Below, piece after piece: positions 28,945 to 38,449 of a stretch of DNA of 64,000 bases. The translations under genes were made by a program, and so were the position numbers. Source of the DNA: Sphingobacterium populi (lineage in GTDB: Bacteria > Bacteroidota > Bacteroidia > Sphingobacteriales > Sphingobacteriaceae); assembly GCF_001586775.1 (NCBI RefSeq), contig NZ_LQXS01000001.1:62001-126000 (forward strand), given 5' to 3'. The notes under the pieces were generated by a model, which saw only the letters and a list, made by a program, of their open reading frames with translations, ran no database searches and was not told where the DNA came from. Numbering within the stretch: the first letter of the stretch is position 1; each line of letters opens with the position of its first letter.

Positions 28945-30606
28945 TTATTGTATAGCGGTTCCTATATAATAATTAAAAATATCGGCTGTGATCTGCTGGT
29001 CTTCGCTGCCTGACAGCTTCATGACTTTGAACTTATTAGTGGGTTTCAAGCGTATTCTTTTCTCATGGCCGACCATAATATCCACTGGCATATCAAAGTC
29101 TTTTGCTTCGGCGATCCACCGATAGGCGATTTGGTTGTCAGGCATACGGTTGATTTCCAAAGTTGGTACACTTGCGTGTTGCACATACTGTTCAAATGTT
29201 TTTGAAAAATTGATTCCAGATGTTTTGTTGATATACTGTACGATATCGTCATAGTTCACCGTCTTATGATAAAACGTACTATTGAGTCCGCGGAGAATTT
29301 CCCTCCATTTATCATCGTTATCGATAATCGTTCGAATCATATGAAGCATAACTCCTCCTTTGGGATACATATCGCCAGAGCCTTCTTTGTTTACGTTGTA
29401 AGGGCCTTGAATAGGAGCGTCGTTCGATATTCCTCTACGATTGCCATGTACGTATGCTCCGCTTGCTTCCTTACCATAAAAATAATCGATAAATAGCGCC
29501 TCGGAGTAGTTGGTAAAACTTTCGTGAATCCACATGTCGGCAAGATCCTTGGAAGTAATATTGTTACCAAACCATTCATGTCCAGATTCGTGTATAACGA
29601 TAAAATCCCATTTCAAGCCCCATCCCGTGCCGGAATTATCTCTTCCCAAGTAGCCATTGCCAAAGCGGTTGCCGTAAGCAATCGCACTTTGATGCTCCAT
29701 GCCCAAATGTGCTGTTTGCACAATTTTATATCCATCTTCGTAAAATGGATATGGCCCAAACCAGTGCTCAAAAGCTTCCAGCATATCTTGCGTATTCTTT
29801 TCTAGATGTTGCATTTTATCTGCATCTTCACGCAGTACATAATAATCTAATGTTAATGGTCCTTTTTCACCGTCATAACTCTTGCTTAGGTGTACATAAT
29901 CTCCGATATTGAGTGCAACGTTATAATTGTTGATTGGATTGACCACTTTCCAGTGGTATTTGGTGTATTTGTTTTTTAGTTTTTCGGTTTTCACCAATCG
30001 ACCATTCGACACATTCATCACACCTTGAGGTACGGCGACAGAAATGAGCATGCTATCTACTTCGTCCGACTGATGATCTTTATTGGGCCACCACACGCTC
30101 GCACCCAAACCTTGACAAGCTGTTGCTACCCAAGGTTTACCATTGCTATCTTGCTTCCAGTCAAATCCACCATCCCAAGGCGCGCGCGTCGCTTGAATAG
30201 GATTGCCAGAATAATGTACTACAAAAGAATCAAGTTTGCCTTTTGGTATTGTATTTGGAAAAGCGACAAAAACAGCATTGTATTCGCGGTCAAAATCTAA
30301 TTCTTTGCCTTTGTAGACCACTTTATCCACCGAAAGATTCTCAAATAAATCGAACTGCAAGGTGTCGAAATCATTTACTGCCTCAAAACGAAATAAATTG
30401 GTTCCCGCAATATGCTTATTTTCGATATCGACGGTCACGTCCAAGTGATAATATTTGATATCATAGCAGGTTCTGTAAGGAGTTAGCTCACCACGTAGCG
30501 AATCCGCTTTGGTAAATAGCTGTTTGGCTTTCATCAGCTGCGCTGATGCATAAAATGGGGCGGTCAGAACGCTGAAAAGTAGTATCGCGGCAAACTTTTG
30601 AATCAT
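28945..30606 (-). CDS. Exported M1 family metallopeptidase
   Basis: 553 residues with a signal peptide (hydrophobic 6-22). The beta-sandwich N-domain is followed by the zinc peptidase domain: exopeptidase motif GMEHQSAIAYG (family GAMEN), then HESGHEW with the third zinc ligand Glu in WIHESFTNYSEAL, the HExxH-x18-E spacing of gluzincins. Shorter than the ~870-residue aminopeptidase N because the C-terminal helical domain is missing, as in other compact Bacteroidota M1 enzymes. It probably trims peptides in the periplasm. Stands alone, with its own reading direction shared by neighbours but no close spacing. Confidence 0.9.
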   Translation of the reverse strand: MIQKFAAILLFSVLTAPFYASAQLMKAKQLFTKADSLRGELTPYRTCYDIKYYHLDVTVDIENKHIAGTNLFRFEAVNDFDTLQFDLFENLSVDKVVYKGKELDFDREYNAVFVAFPNTIPKGKLDSFVVHYSGNPIQATRAPWDGGFDWKQDSNGKPWVATACQGLGASVWWPNKDHQSDEVDSMLISVAVPQGVMNVSNGRLVKTEKLKNKYTKYHWKVVNPINNYNVALNIGDYVHLSKSYDGEKGPLTLDYYVLREDADKMQHLEKNTQDMLEAFEHWFGPYPFYEDGYKIVQTAHLGMEHQSAIAYGNRFGNGYLGRDNSGTGWGLKWDFIVIHESGHEWFGNNITSKDLADMWIHESFTNYSEALFIDYFYGKEASGAYVHGNRRGISNDAPIQGPYNVNKEGSGDMYPKGGVMLHMIRTIIDNDDKWREILRGLNSTFYHKTVNYDDIVQYINKTSGINFSKTFEQYVQHASVPTLEINRMPDNQIAYRWIAEAKDFDMPVDIMVGHEKRIRLKPTNKFKVMKLSGSEDQQITADIFNYYIGTAIQ

Positions 30607-30729
30607 GGAAGAATGTGTTTTGTAGTAAATCTACAAAAAATCGCATTGGATCGGTAAATCTTTGGGTATTGTGCTATTATCAGTAAATAATTGGGTAAAT
30701 TATGGCATAATGCGTGAAATTTCTAAACG

Positions 30730-32406
30730 CTAAGCTTTCTCAGCCTTCCGCTGGTCAAAAAAGCCCTGAATTGCTTCTAGATTAAAGGCATTCAAACATT
30801 TGTCGGCCGAAAGGCCGCCTTTGCGCCCAACCAATACGCCGTATTGCATATCGTGAAATCCTTCCATGCGATGCGCATCTGGGTTGATGGATAATAATAC
30901 GCCCTTTTGTAGCGCATAGCGATGCCAACGCCAATCGAGATCCAAGCGAAGAGGATTAGCATTAATTTCAATAACCACATGATTGCTTGCACAAGCGTCG
31001 ATGACTTTTTTATAATCGATCGGATAACCCGCTCTCGAAAGCAATAATCGACCCGTCGGGTGACCTAATATCGTGGTATACGGGTTTTCAATGGCTTTGA
31101 TTAATCGTTCTGTCGCTTTTTCTTCCGTCATACCCAAATTGCTGTGCACCGAAGCGACCACAAAATCGAATTTCGCTAAAATTTCATCCGGATAATCCAA
31201 TGAACCATCGCCTAAAATGTCTGATTCGATCCCTTTGAATATTTTAAACGGCGCTAGTTTCTGATTAAGCTGGTCAATTTCTTGCCATTGCTGCTCAATG
31301 CGCTCTATGGATAAGCCATTCGCATAAACGGCAGTTTTGGAGTGATCACAAATGCCTAGATATTGCAAGCCCATTTTCTCTTTACAATACGTCGCCATTT
31401 GCTCCAGGCTGTGAACACCATCCGAATAAGTGGAGTGATTGTGCAATGTGCCTAAGATATCTTCATTGCGAATTAAAGTTGGCAAAGCATTATCCGCCGC
31501 TAAATCAATTTCATTAAATCCTTCGCGCAATTCTGGCTCTATAAACGCCAAGCCGAGCGCTTCGTAAATAGCAGCTTCGGTGGCTAGGTTAGGGATTTCT
31601 TTGTTTCTTGCCGTCAATAAATCGATATGTTCACTGGATCCTGTAGTCAATAGCCAGTTTTTGGCAAAAGAATCTGTCGCGGTGGTGAAAATGCGGTACG
31701 CAATATTATTATCGTCTTTGAAATGTACGGCTTCGCGGTCGGCATCGATTTGCAAGACATAATCTTTGCTTTCTAAAGTGGAGACCAACACGTGCTGTGG
31801 AAGATCGATCAATAAATCAATGTATTGCAACACCTCGGCCTTACGGCGGTAATCACCCGTAAAAACGATCTGATTGTCTGGGAAATTTTGTTGTAAAGCG
31901 TCCAACACGGCTTCCGCAAAATGGGTAGCTCTGGCATACAATACCCAACCTTTGTTGGCGATAGAAAACTCGATATTTTTCTTGATTTCTTCCTGTGTTT
32001 TAAGCCCAAATCCTTTGGCTTCTACCAATCGATTTTCATTGCAGGCATAATACAGCTCACCGATGCTTTCAATGTTTAGATTTTTCCAAACGATTTGAAT
32101 CTTCTTGGGTCCTAAGCCTTTGATATGAAGCATTTCTAAGACTCCTTCGGGCACTTGTTCCTTGAGTTTATCCAATTCAGGCAATGTTCCCGATTGGATG
32201 ATTAGTTTGATTTTTTCGGTCGTGCTGTTGCCTATTCCTGGTTGCTGACTTAATTCTTCCATGGTGGCCTTCTCGGCTGCAAAAGGAAGCTTGTCGATCT
32301 TAAAAGCGGCACTGCTGATGGCTTTGGTTCGAAATGGATTTTCGTTGAGTAGTTCCATCAACTGACCATATAGTTTGAAAACCTTGGCAACGCTTTTATT
32401 ATCCAT
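30730..32406 (-). CDS. polX: PolX-type protein: degenerate family X polymerase plus intact PHP domain
   Basis: 558 residues from the ATG at 32406; an in-frame TTG at 32442 lies inside the -7 box and is rejected. N-terminal helix-hairpin-helix region (about 1-150: QQPGIGNSTTEKI, IKGLGPKKI), then the palm, then a C-terminal PHP phosphoesterase domain (from about 320: LHNHSTYSDG, GICDHS, GIESDILGDGSLD, HPTGRLL, PDAH). In the palm the usual GSxRR...DxD is TGDYRR...YID: Ser becomes D185, the first catalytic Asp becomes Y195, D197 remains, and the third Asp also appears absent. So the polymerase is probably inactive while the nuclease-type PHP site looks complete. Likely role: DNA end or repair processing; inference. 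Confidence 0.85.
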   Translation of the reverse strand: MDNKSVAKVFKLYGQLMELLNENPFRTKAISSAAFKIDKLPFAAEKATMEELSQQPGIGNSTTEKIKLIIQSGTLPELDKLKEQVPEGVLEMLHIKGLGPKKIQIVWKNLNIESIGELYYACNENRLVEAKGFGLKTQEEIKKNIEFSIANKGWVLYARATHFAEAVLDALQQNFPDNQIVFTGDYRRKAEVLQYIDLLIDLPQHVLVSTLESKDYVLQIDADREAVHFKDDNNIAYRIFTTATDSFAKNWLLTTGSSEHIDLLTARNKEIPNLATEAAIYEALGLAFIEPELREGFNEIDLAADNALPTLIRNEDILGTLHNHSTYSDGVHSLEQMATYCKEKMGLQYLGICDHSKTAVYANGLSIERIEQQWQEIDQLNQKLAPFKIFKGIESDILGDGSLDYPDEILAKFDFVVASVHSNLGMTEEKATERLIKAIENPYTTILGHPTGRLLLSRAGYPIDYKKVIDACASNHVVIEINANPLRLDLDWRWHRYALQKGVLLSINPDAHRMEGFHDMQYGVLVGRKGGLSADKCLNAFNLEAIQGFFDQRKAEKA

Positions 32407-32439
32407 AGTAATAGGGTGTTTCTTTAAGTTTGTGAATAT

Positions 32440-32447
32440 CAAAGATA
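32440..32447 (-). promoter_or_regulatory. -7 promoter element of polX
   Basis: Minus-strand TATCTTTG, 33 bases before the ATG at 32406. It overlaps the alternative TTG start at 32442 and so argues against that start. Confidence 0.5.
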
Positions 32448-32498
32448 GCGAAATATGCGCATTCCAAAATGCGTTTCACATGCGTAAGGGCATAAAAG

Positions 32499-32524
32499 AT
32501 AAAAGGGGCATACGCCCCTTTTAT
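32499..32524 (-). terminator. Intrinsic terminator after ndh
   Basis: Perfect 11-base arms 32499-32509 and 32514-32524 (ATAAAAGGGGC and complement) around a 4-base loop. On the minus strand the stem ends in a U-rich stretch (TTTTATCTTTT), 36 bases past the ndh stop and ahead of polX. Confidence 0.8.
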
Positions 32525-32560
32525 TTTAAACTATATGGTAAACAACAGTAATAGTATAGA

Positions 32561-33881
32561 TTATACTTGCTCGGTATCTTCCGTTACTTTCATTAAGGGA
32601 TCCGGACGATGATATTTGTGAATAATCAGTCGAATTCCAGAGTTTTTAGTGAAAAACTTAACCGTCCAGTTGATGAAGGTTACCAATTGATTGCGGAAGC
32701 CAGCAATGGACAGCAAGTGGACAAACATCCAAGTACACCACGCGATAAATCCTTTCAAATGTATTTTACCCATATCTACAACTGCACGATTGCGTCCTAC
32801 GGTTGCCATAGATCCTTTATCAAAGTATTTGAAATCTTCTGTATTGTTTTCGTTCTTCAAGATGCTCAAAATATGATCAGCCACGTACTTACCTTGTTGC
32901 TGCGCAACTGGTGCTACTCCTGGCAATCCATTCGGCGTTTTTTTCGGTCACCGTAGCAGCTACGTCACCAATCGCATATACACCTGGCATATCGATGATC
33001 TGGCATTGTCCGTTTGTTTTTATTCTATTGCCGCGTTGTACTAAGTCGGGATTGATTCCTTCTGGGAATTGTCCTTTTACACCAGCGCCCCAAATTACCG
33101 TTTTTGTTGGGATCTGATCACCGTTGGACAATGTAACCGTCATGCCGTCGTATTCTTTTACTACGGTGTTTAAGATTACTTTAACTCCCAATTCCTCTAA
33201 ATAGCGCTTCGCATCGCGCGAAGATTTGTCAGAAAGTGCTGCTAGCACTTCGCCCAATCCTTCTACTAGGTACACATTCATTTCGTGCTTGGACAATTCG
33301 GGGTAATCTTTCTTCAGCATGTGCAACTGAATTTCTGCAATCGCACCCGAAAGCTCGACACCGGTTGGCCCGCCACCAACAACTACAAAGTTCATGAAAC
33401 GCTCGCGGTCGTCTGCGTTTTTGCGCAACACGGCTTCTTCGAGGTTTTGCAATACATAACTGCGAATATTTTGTGCTTCTTGGATGCTTTTCATACCTAG
33501 AGAATATTTCTCTACGTCGGCATTTCCAAAAAAGTTAGAAGTGGCACCACTAGCTACCACTAGGTAATCGTAATCGAACTCACCTACCGAAGTATGTACC
33601 ACCTTAGTATCTTTATCGATGCGAAGTACTTCGGCCATACGAAATCTGAAATTCGATTGGGACTTGAACATCTTACGTAGTGGAAACGCAATTGAATCGG
33701 ATGCTAATGTACCTGTAGCTACTTGATAAAGTAGTGGCTGGAACGTATGGAAATTGTTGCGATCGATCAATAAAACTTCAACTTCTTTGTCTTTTAAGCG
33801 ACGCGCTACTTCTATACCGCCGAAGCCACCTCCGATAACGATGACTCTTGGGAATTTTCTCTCAGATCGATTTAGCAACAT
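32561..33881 (-). CDS. ndh: Type II NADH:quinone oxidoreductase (one frameshift)
   Basis: A single-subunit, non-proton-pumping NADH dehydrogenase. FAD motif VIGGGFGGIEVARRL at the N-terminus, NADH motif VVVGGGPTGVELSGAIAE in the middle, AIGDVAA near the end, and a C-terminal amphipathic/hydrophobic membrane-binding region (KGFIAWCTWMFVHLL). The frame breaks at 32938-32944, a run of seven Ts on the plus strand (A7 in the gene). With six the protein reads TEKTPNGLPGVAPVAQQQGKY and is 439 residues, normal length. As printed, the first part ends early in RSSTSCAATR. Feeds electrons from NADH into the quinone pool at the inner membrane. An intrinsic terminator follows. Confidence 0.92.
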
Positions 33882-34243
33882 ATTAATTTCGATGAAATGT
33901 AAACCTTAACAATGATTTTTCTGCAAATATCCGACTAATTATCTCATTTCGATAAATAAAAATGAATTATTATATAGTATACATCATAAAACGCGATATT
34001 GTTTGGTGTATCTATCTGTAAATAAATGTTTTGTGTTTGTTGGAAGTATTGTGTATTAATTACACTATTATTCCGGTGCCGATGTTTGTAAATGCGTGCT
34101 CACTACATGTTGAGTTTATAAAGGCCAATAAATCGGATTGTTATCTCATAGAATCGTCATGCTTTCGATAAAACGGGAGCAGTTGGGCGGAGATTTCTGA
34201 GTAGATATCGTAACTTTGTTAGAGATTAGAAAGAGAGGAACAG
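33882..34243. other. 362-bp AT-rich intergenic region between ndh and sufS
   Basis: Divergent interval. I see only a TAACTTTG -7 box for sufS near its right end. No hairpin, repeat or small gene with a plausible start and ribosome site could be supported. Confidence 0.5.
34211..34218 (+). promoter_or_regulatory. -7 promoter element of sufS-sufE
   Basis: TAACTTTG, 25 bases before the TTG start at 34244. The nearest upstream TTG (34183) is 25 bases away, beyond the usual spacer. Confidence 0.4.
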
Positions 34244-35467
34244 TTGAAACCATTTCATATAGATACAATTCGTGCAGATTTTCCGATACTAAGTACACAG
34301 GTGCATAATAAACCTTTGGTGTATTTGGATAACGGCGCGACTACCCAAAAGCCAAAACAAGTAATCCAAGCGATTACCGATTACTATTCGAACATGAATA
34401 GCAATGTACATCGTGGAGTACATCATCTAAGTCAGATATCCACAGATGCATTTGAAGTAACGCGTAGAAAAGTACAAGCATTCATTCATGCGGCACATGA
34501 TTATGAAATCATCATCACTAAAGGCACCACCGAAAGCATCAATATGGTGTCGAACTGTTATGGTAAAGCATTTGTAAACGAGGGCGATGAAATCATCATT
34601 ACGGCGATGGAACATCATTCCAACATTGTGCCTTGGCAAATGCTGTGCGAAGAGAAAAAAGCGGTCCTCAAAGTGATTCCGATGTTGGAAAATGGAGAAC
34701 TGGATCTGGATGCATACCATGAATTATTGAGCGAGCGCACCAAATTAGTAACATTTAACTACGTGTCCAACGCGCTGGGAACCATTAATCCAGTAAAGGA
34801 AATGATTGTTGAAGCGCATCGTTATGGCGCTGTCGTACTTGTTGACGCTGCGCAAGCCATTCAGCATATTGCCATTGATGTACAGGATTTGGATGTAGAT
34901 TTCTTGGTTTTTTCTGGACACAAAATGTATGGACCAACGGGCGTAGGCGTATTGTACGGCAGAGAAGATTTGTTGAATGCCATGCCTCCATATCAAGGTG
35001 GTGGCGACATGATCAAAGAGGTGACGCTCGAAAAAACAACCTACAACGAATTGCCGTTTAAATTCGAAGCGGGTACACCGAATATCGAAGCTGGAATCTG
35101 CCTGGCGCACGCAATTGATTACATTAGCGAAATCGGTCTTGATGCTATTCGAGCGCATGAGGAAGAATTGGTGGAATACGCTACTGCCGAATTAAGCAAG
35201 ATAGAAGGCATGCGATTTATTGGTACTGCCAAGGCAAAAAGTTCTGTGGTTTCTTTCTTAATTGATGGAACGCATCCTTATGATGTGGGCGTGTTATTAG
35301 ACAAAATGGGTATTGCCGTGCGTACTGGACATCACTGTGCACAACCGATTATGGATTTTTACGGTATTCCGGGTACCATTCGCGCCAGCTTTGCTCTTTA
35401 CAATAGCAAAGAGGATGTCGATGCATTAGTGAAAGGTGTGACACGCGCCGCAAATATGTTACGATAA
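34244..35467 (+). CDS. sufS: SufS-type cysteine desulfurase
   Basis: 407 residues. PLP enzyme that takes sulfur from cysteine for Fe-S cluster assembly. PLP lysine K227 in FSGHKMYGPTG and the persulfide-bearing cysteine C365 in RTGHHCAQP, both at the positions of E. coli SufS. Start: the frame has a TAG at 34220-34222 and no ATG upstream of KPFHIDTIRADFPILS, the standard N-terminus, so the TTG at 34244 is the only good start; a purine-rich GAGAGGAA just before it would serve as ribosome site. The partner sufE follows after 9 bp. The sufBCD genes are not in the window. Confidence 0.95.
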   Translation: MKPFHIDTIRADFPILSTQVHNKPLVYLDNGATTQKPKQVIQAITDYYSNMNSNVHRGVHHLSQISTDAFEVTRRKVQAFIHAAHDYEIIITKGTTESINMVSNCYGKAFVNEGDEIIITAMEHHSNIVPWQMLCEEKKAVLKVIPMLENGELDLDAYHELLSERTKLVTFNYVSNALGTINPVKEMIVEAHRYGAVVLVDAAQAIQHIAIDVQDLDVDFLVFSGHKMYGPTGVGVLYGREDLLNAMPPYQGGGDMIKEVTLEKTTYNELPFKFEAGTPNIEAGICLAHAIDYISEIGLDAIRAHEEELVEYATAELSKIEGMRFIGTAKAKSSVVSFLIDGTHPYDVGVLLDKMGIAVRTGHHCAQPIMDFYGIPGTIRASFALYNSKEDVDALVKGVTRAANMLR

Positions 35468-35476
35468 GATTACAAC

Positions 35477-35895
35477 ATGACGATCAACGAAAAACAAGAT
35501 GAATTGATAGAAGACTTTGCTTTCTATGAAGATTGGATGGAAAAATACGAATACATCATCCAGCTCGGCAAGGAGCTTCCGCTTATCGACGAAAAATATA
35601 AGACCGAAGATTACATCATCAAAGGTTGCCAATCCAAAGTTTGGCTGCATCCCGACATGAATGATCAAGCAAAGTAGATTTTGCCGCTGATAGTGATGCC
35701 ATTATCACTAAAGGTTTGGTAAGCTTAATGGTAAAAGTGCTGTCGGGGCATACACCAAAAGAGATTGCGGATGCCGATTTATATTTCATCGATCAAATCG
35801 GGCTGAAAGATCATCTTTCTCCGACAAGAGCTAATGGTTTGCTGGCCATGGTAAAGCAAATGAAGCTATATGCTGTTGCATTACAGATGAAATAA
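35477..35895 (+). CDS. sufE: SufE sulfur acceptor protein (one frameshift)
   Basis: Reading through one missing base gives 139 residues, the normal SufE length. Persulfide-accepting cysteine C51 is present in IIKGCQSKVW. The frame breaks at 35671-35673: AAA should be AAAA, giving QAKVDFAADSDAIITKGLVSLM in place of an early stop. The rest, including SGHTPKEI and LYFIDQIGLKDHLSPTRANGL, is well conserved SufE. It accepts sulfur from SufS, which is 9 bp upstream, and passes it to SufB. Function as printed would be lost, but the intact tail points to an assembly error. Confidence 0.92.
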
Positions 35896-35924
35896 TAGTA
35901 CATTCGAGAAAGCATCTACTAATT

Positions 35925-36347
35925 ATGGAAAGAAAATCTTTTTTAAAAGGCGTCAGCGCCACTGTATTGACGGGCGCAGTATTAGCCGCTTGTGGTTCTC
36001 CAGCAGAAAAATCTTCTGAAGGTTCGGTAGAGTGGGGCGAAGGTACGATCGTACATTCGGTATATTTCTGGTTGCGTACCGATCTTACGGATCAGGAAAA
36101 AGAAGAATTTCCACAATTTTTTGAAGCGTTAAAGAAAGTTCCAGGCTTTACTGCCTGCCGTGTAGCTACGCCAGCTCCCACTACGCCTCGTGAAGTGGTC
36201 GATAATTCGTTTTCTTATCACTGGATAGCCGTATTTCCTTCTATGGACGAAGTCAATATCTACGAAAAACATCCCGATCATTTAGCTGCTGCCGAAAAAT
36301 TCTCGAAGTATTGGACCCGGGTCGAGGTGCGCGATTCGATCGTTTAA
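35925..36347 (+). CDS. Dabb (stress-responsive A/B barrel) domain lipoprotein
   Basis: 140 residues. N-terminal signal MERKSFLKGVSATVLTGAVLAAC has a lipobox (VLAAC) and a twin-arginine-like start, though only one Arg-Lys pair is seen. After it comes a Dabb-type ferredoxin-like domain (IVHSVYFWLRTDLT..., ending in WTRVEVRDSI). Dabb proteins form small dimeric barrels with mostly unknown roles. Its stop codon shares four bases (36344-36347) with the stop of murI on the other strand. Not obviously part of the suf operon, 29 bp downstream of sufE. Confidence 0.85.
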   Translation: MERKSFLKGVSATVLTGAVLAACGSPAEKSSEGSVEWGEGTIVHSVYFWLRTDLTDQEKEEFPQFFEALKKVPGFTACRVATPAPTTPREVVDNSFSYHWIAVFPSMDEVNIYEKHPDHLAAAEKFSKYWTRVEVRDSIV

Positions 36348-37177
36348 TCGACGGCATCTACGATGGTATGAAAGGCGATTACTTCTTGTCCAAAGAATAA
36401 TTTGGCTTTTTCTCCAAAGTCCGCCGCATCATCTGTGGTATAAAAAGTATAGGTACTGCCGCGTTGGCATTGCGACTCAACTTCGGGATGCCTTTCCAGA
36501 TAATTTACGAGGCTATCGGCCACTAAATCACCTTGAGGAACCAGTTTGATATGTTTTGGTGTGTGCGCTTTGATCGTAGGGAGCAATAAAGGATAATGCG
36601 TGCAGGCCAACAAGATGGTGTCGATCTTGGGCGACTGGCTTAATAAAGCCTCAACATCCTCTTTCACGAAGAAATGCGTTCCTTCACTATCCAAATCATT
36701 GTTTTCCACCAATGGAACCCATACCGGACAAGCGTGCTGATGTACCACAATTTGCGGATGAAAGCGCTGAATTTCGATTTTGTAAGATTCTGACCGTACC
36801 GTTCCTTGTGTCGCTAAAATACCGACATGACCTGTCTGCGTATATTGGTCGATGATCTCCGTGGTCGGACGAATGACACCGAGCACTTTTTTGCCGGGCG
36901 GAAGATCATTTTGCTGAATGCTGCGCAATGCTTTGGCCGACGCGGTGTTGCAAGCCACAATGACGATTGGACAGCCCATTTCAAAGAGCTTGAACACACA
37001 CTCCTTCGTGTATTGGTACACGGTCTCAAAAGATCGGTTGCCATAAGGCACACGCGCATTGTCACCCAAATAGATATAATCATATTGCGGCAAACGCTCA
37101 CAAATGGATTTAAAGACAGTTAATCCGCCAAATCCAGAGTCAAAAATTCCAATAGGTCCCTGATTCATCTTTTGCAT
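36344..37177 (-). CDS. murI: Glutamate racemase
   Basis: 277 residues. Supplies D-glutamate for peptidoglycan. The two catalytic cysteines are C76 (VACNTASA) and C192 (LLACTHYPLLLP); the N-terminal GIFDSGFGGLTVF carries the conserved Asp and Ser, and GDNARVPYG follows. Cytoplasmic. It overlaps the Dabb gene tail-to-tail by 4 bp. The ATG at 37177 gives MQKMNQGPIG; M4 is an alternative start. Confidence 0.96.
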   Translation of the reverse strand: MQKMNQGPIGIFDSGFGGLTVFKSICERLPQYDYIYLGDNARVPYGNRSFETVYQYTKECVFKLFEMGCPIVIVACNTASAKALRSIQQNDLPPGKKVLGVIRPTTEIIDQYTQTGHVGILATQGTVRSESYKIEIQRFHPQIVVHQHACPVWVPLVENNDLDSEGTHFFVKEDVEALLSQSPKIDTILLACTHYPLLLPTIKAHTPKHIKLVPQGDLVADSLVNYLERHPEVESQCQRGSTYTFYTTDDAADFGEKAKLFFGQEVIAFHTIVDAVD

Positions 37178-37329
37178 AGTTACACATAATTCTCGAAATC
37201 CACTAGTTTGCTCATTGGAATTTCTGAACTTACAAATCGCGTTTATTGAAAGCGCTTCTGCGCCCTATGTATGGTTTCTAATCTTCTTTTGCTAGCTTTC
37301 TGCTGTCAGGTATTTAGATAATTATACCT

Positions 37330-37337
37330 TAAATTTG
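37330..37337 (+). promoter_or_regulatory. -7 promoter element of the ferredoxin-type reductase gene
   Basis: TAAATTTG, 32 bases ahead of the ATG at 37370. No -33 TTG at standard spacing. Confidence 0.4.
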
Positions 37338-37369
37338 TACACATACTCTATAACGACTCGAAGCACTAC

Positions 37370-38413
37370 ATGCATAAATTTCAAATCGCACAAATCATCC
37401 GGCAGCCCAACGATAATATCACGATAAATTTCGATGACGTCAATAGGGATTTTCCACCTTACTTGGCAGGGCAATTTCTGACGCTGGTATTTGATTTTAA
37501 TGGACGACAAGTTCGACGTTCGTATTCCTTCAGTAGCTCGCCAGTTGTGGATGAACCTATTGCCATCACGGTGAAGCGAGTGGATAATGGTGAAATTTCA
37601 AGATTATTGCATCACCGCACTTCGGTAGGCGATATAATTGAGGTAATGCCCGCACAAGGTTTATTAGCTTACACGCCGCAAGCAGATATACCCAAAACGC
37701 TTTTCTTGTTCGCGGCAGGAGTAGGCGTTACGCCGCTTTTTTCTATTTTGAAAACCGCATTGGTGGCTGAGCCAGACACGAAGGTGGTGTTGGTGTACAG
37801 CAACAGTTCGCCCGAAAAAACGCTTTTCTTGCAAGAACTACGCGAGTGGCAGGCCAAATATCCGGACCGCCTACACGTAGAATGGATTTTTTCGAATTCT
37901 AAGAATTTGATGACTGCGCGGCTGAATCGAGAATATATTATTCGCTTGGTCCAACAATTGAGTGAGCCGGCAAAGCAAACTACAATTTTCCTGTGCGGCC
38001 CCGTATTTTACATGGATCTTTGTCGTTTTACCCTGTTGGGCATGGGGTTTCCGGACGAAGATATTCATAAAGAAACCTTTTTCTTCCCAGAAGAAGAAGC
38101 AGACGACGATGAGCATGAAGAGGAAGAAGTCGATAAGAATACCTATCAAGTGGTATTGAAGTTTCAAGGTGAAAGATATAACCTGGCGATTCCGTACAAT
38201 AAAACCATATTGGACGTTGGACTTGAACAAAAAATCAAGCTACCGTATTCCTGCAAATCGGGTATGTGTAGTACCTGTATATCCCAGGTACAAGCTGGCT
38301 CGGTGCGCATGACGTACAATGAAGTACTGACCGATCGAGAAGTAGAAAACGGTCGTTGTTTGATCTGTACTTCACATCCTATTGAAGATGGCGTGGTCGT
38401 GGAGGTATTATAG
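37370..38413 (+). CDS. Ferredoxin-NAD(P) reductase-type flavoprotein with C-terminal 2Fe-2S domain (PaaE-like)
   Basis: 347 residues in three parts. FAD domain with RRSYSFSSSP (about 45-55); NAD(P) domain with FAAGVGVTPLFSILK (about 115-130) and FLCGPVFYMD; and a C-terminal plant-type 2Fe-2S ferredoxin with SCKSGMCSTC and a fourth cysteine in GRCLICTSHP. A highly acidic linker (PEEEADDDEHEEEEVDK) joins the last two. This is the layout of the reductases of phenylacetyl-CoA epoxidase and related oxygenases, but no oxygenase gene is nearby, so the electron acceptor is unknown. The lipid hydroxylase at 2.25 kb needs such a donor, but linking them is speculation. Confidence 0.82.
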   Translation: MHKFQIAQIIRQPNDNITINFDDVNRDFPPYLAGQFLTLVFDFNGRQVRRSYSFSSSPVVDEPIAITVKRVDNGEISRLLHHRTSVGDIIEVMPAQGLLAYTPQADIPKTLFLFAAGVGVTPLFSILKTALVAEPDTKVVLVYSNSSPEKTLFLQELREWQAKYPDRLHVEWIFSNSKNLMTARLNREYIIRLVQQLSEPAKQTTIFLCGPVFYMDLCRFTLLGMGFPDEDIHKETFFFPEEEADDDEHEEEEVDKNTYQVVLKFQGERYNLAIPYNKTILDVGLEQKIKLPYSCKSGMCSTCISQVQAGSVRMTYNEVLTDREVENGRCLICTSHPIEDGVVVEVL

Positions 38414-38449
38414 ACGATTCGAAAAATACCAAGCTCGTAAAATAGTTAA

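Noticed and set aside
36344-36347. Shared stop codons of the Dabb gene and murI
   Set aside because: A 4-bp tail-to-tail overlap is common in compact genomes.
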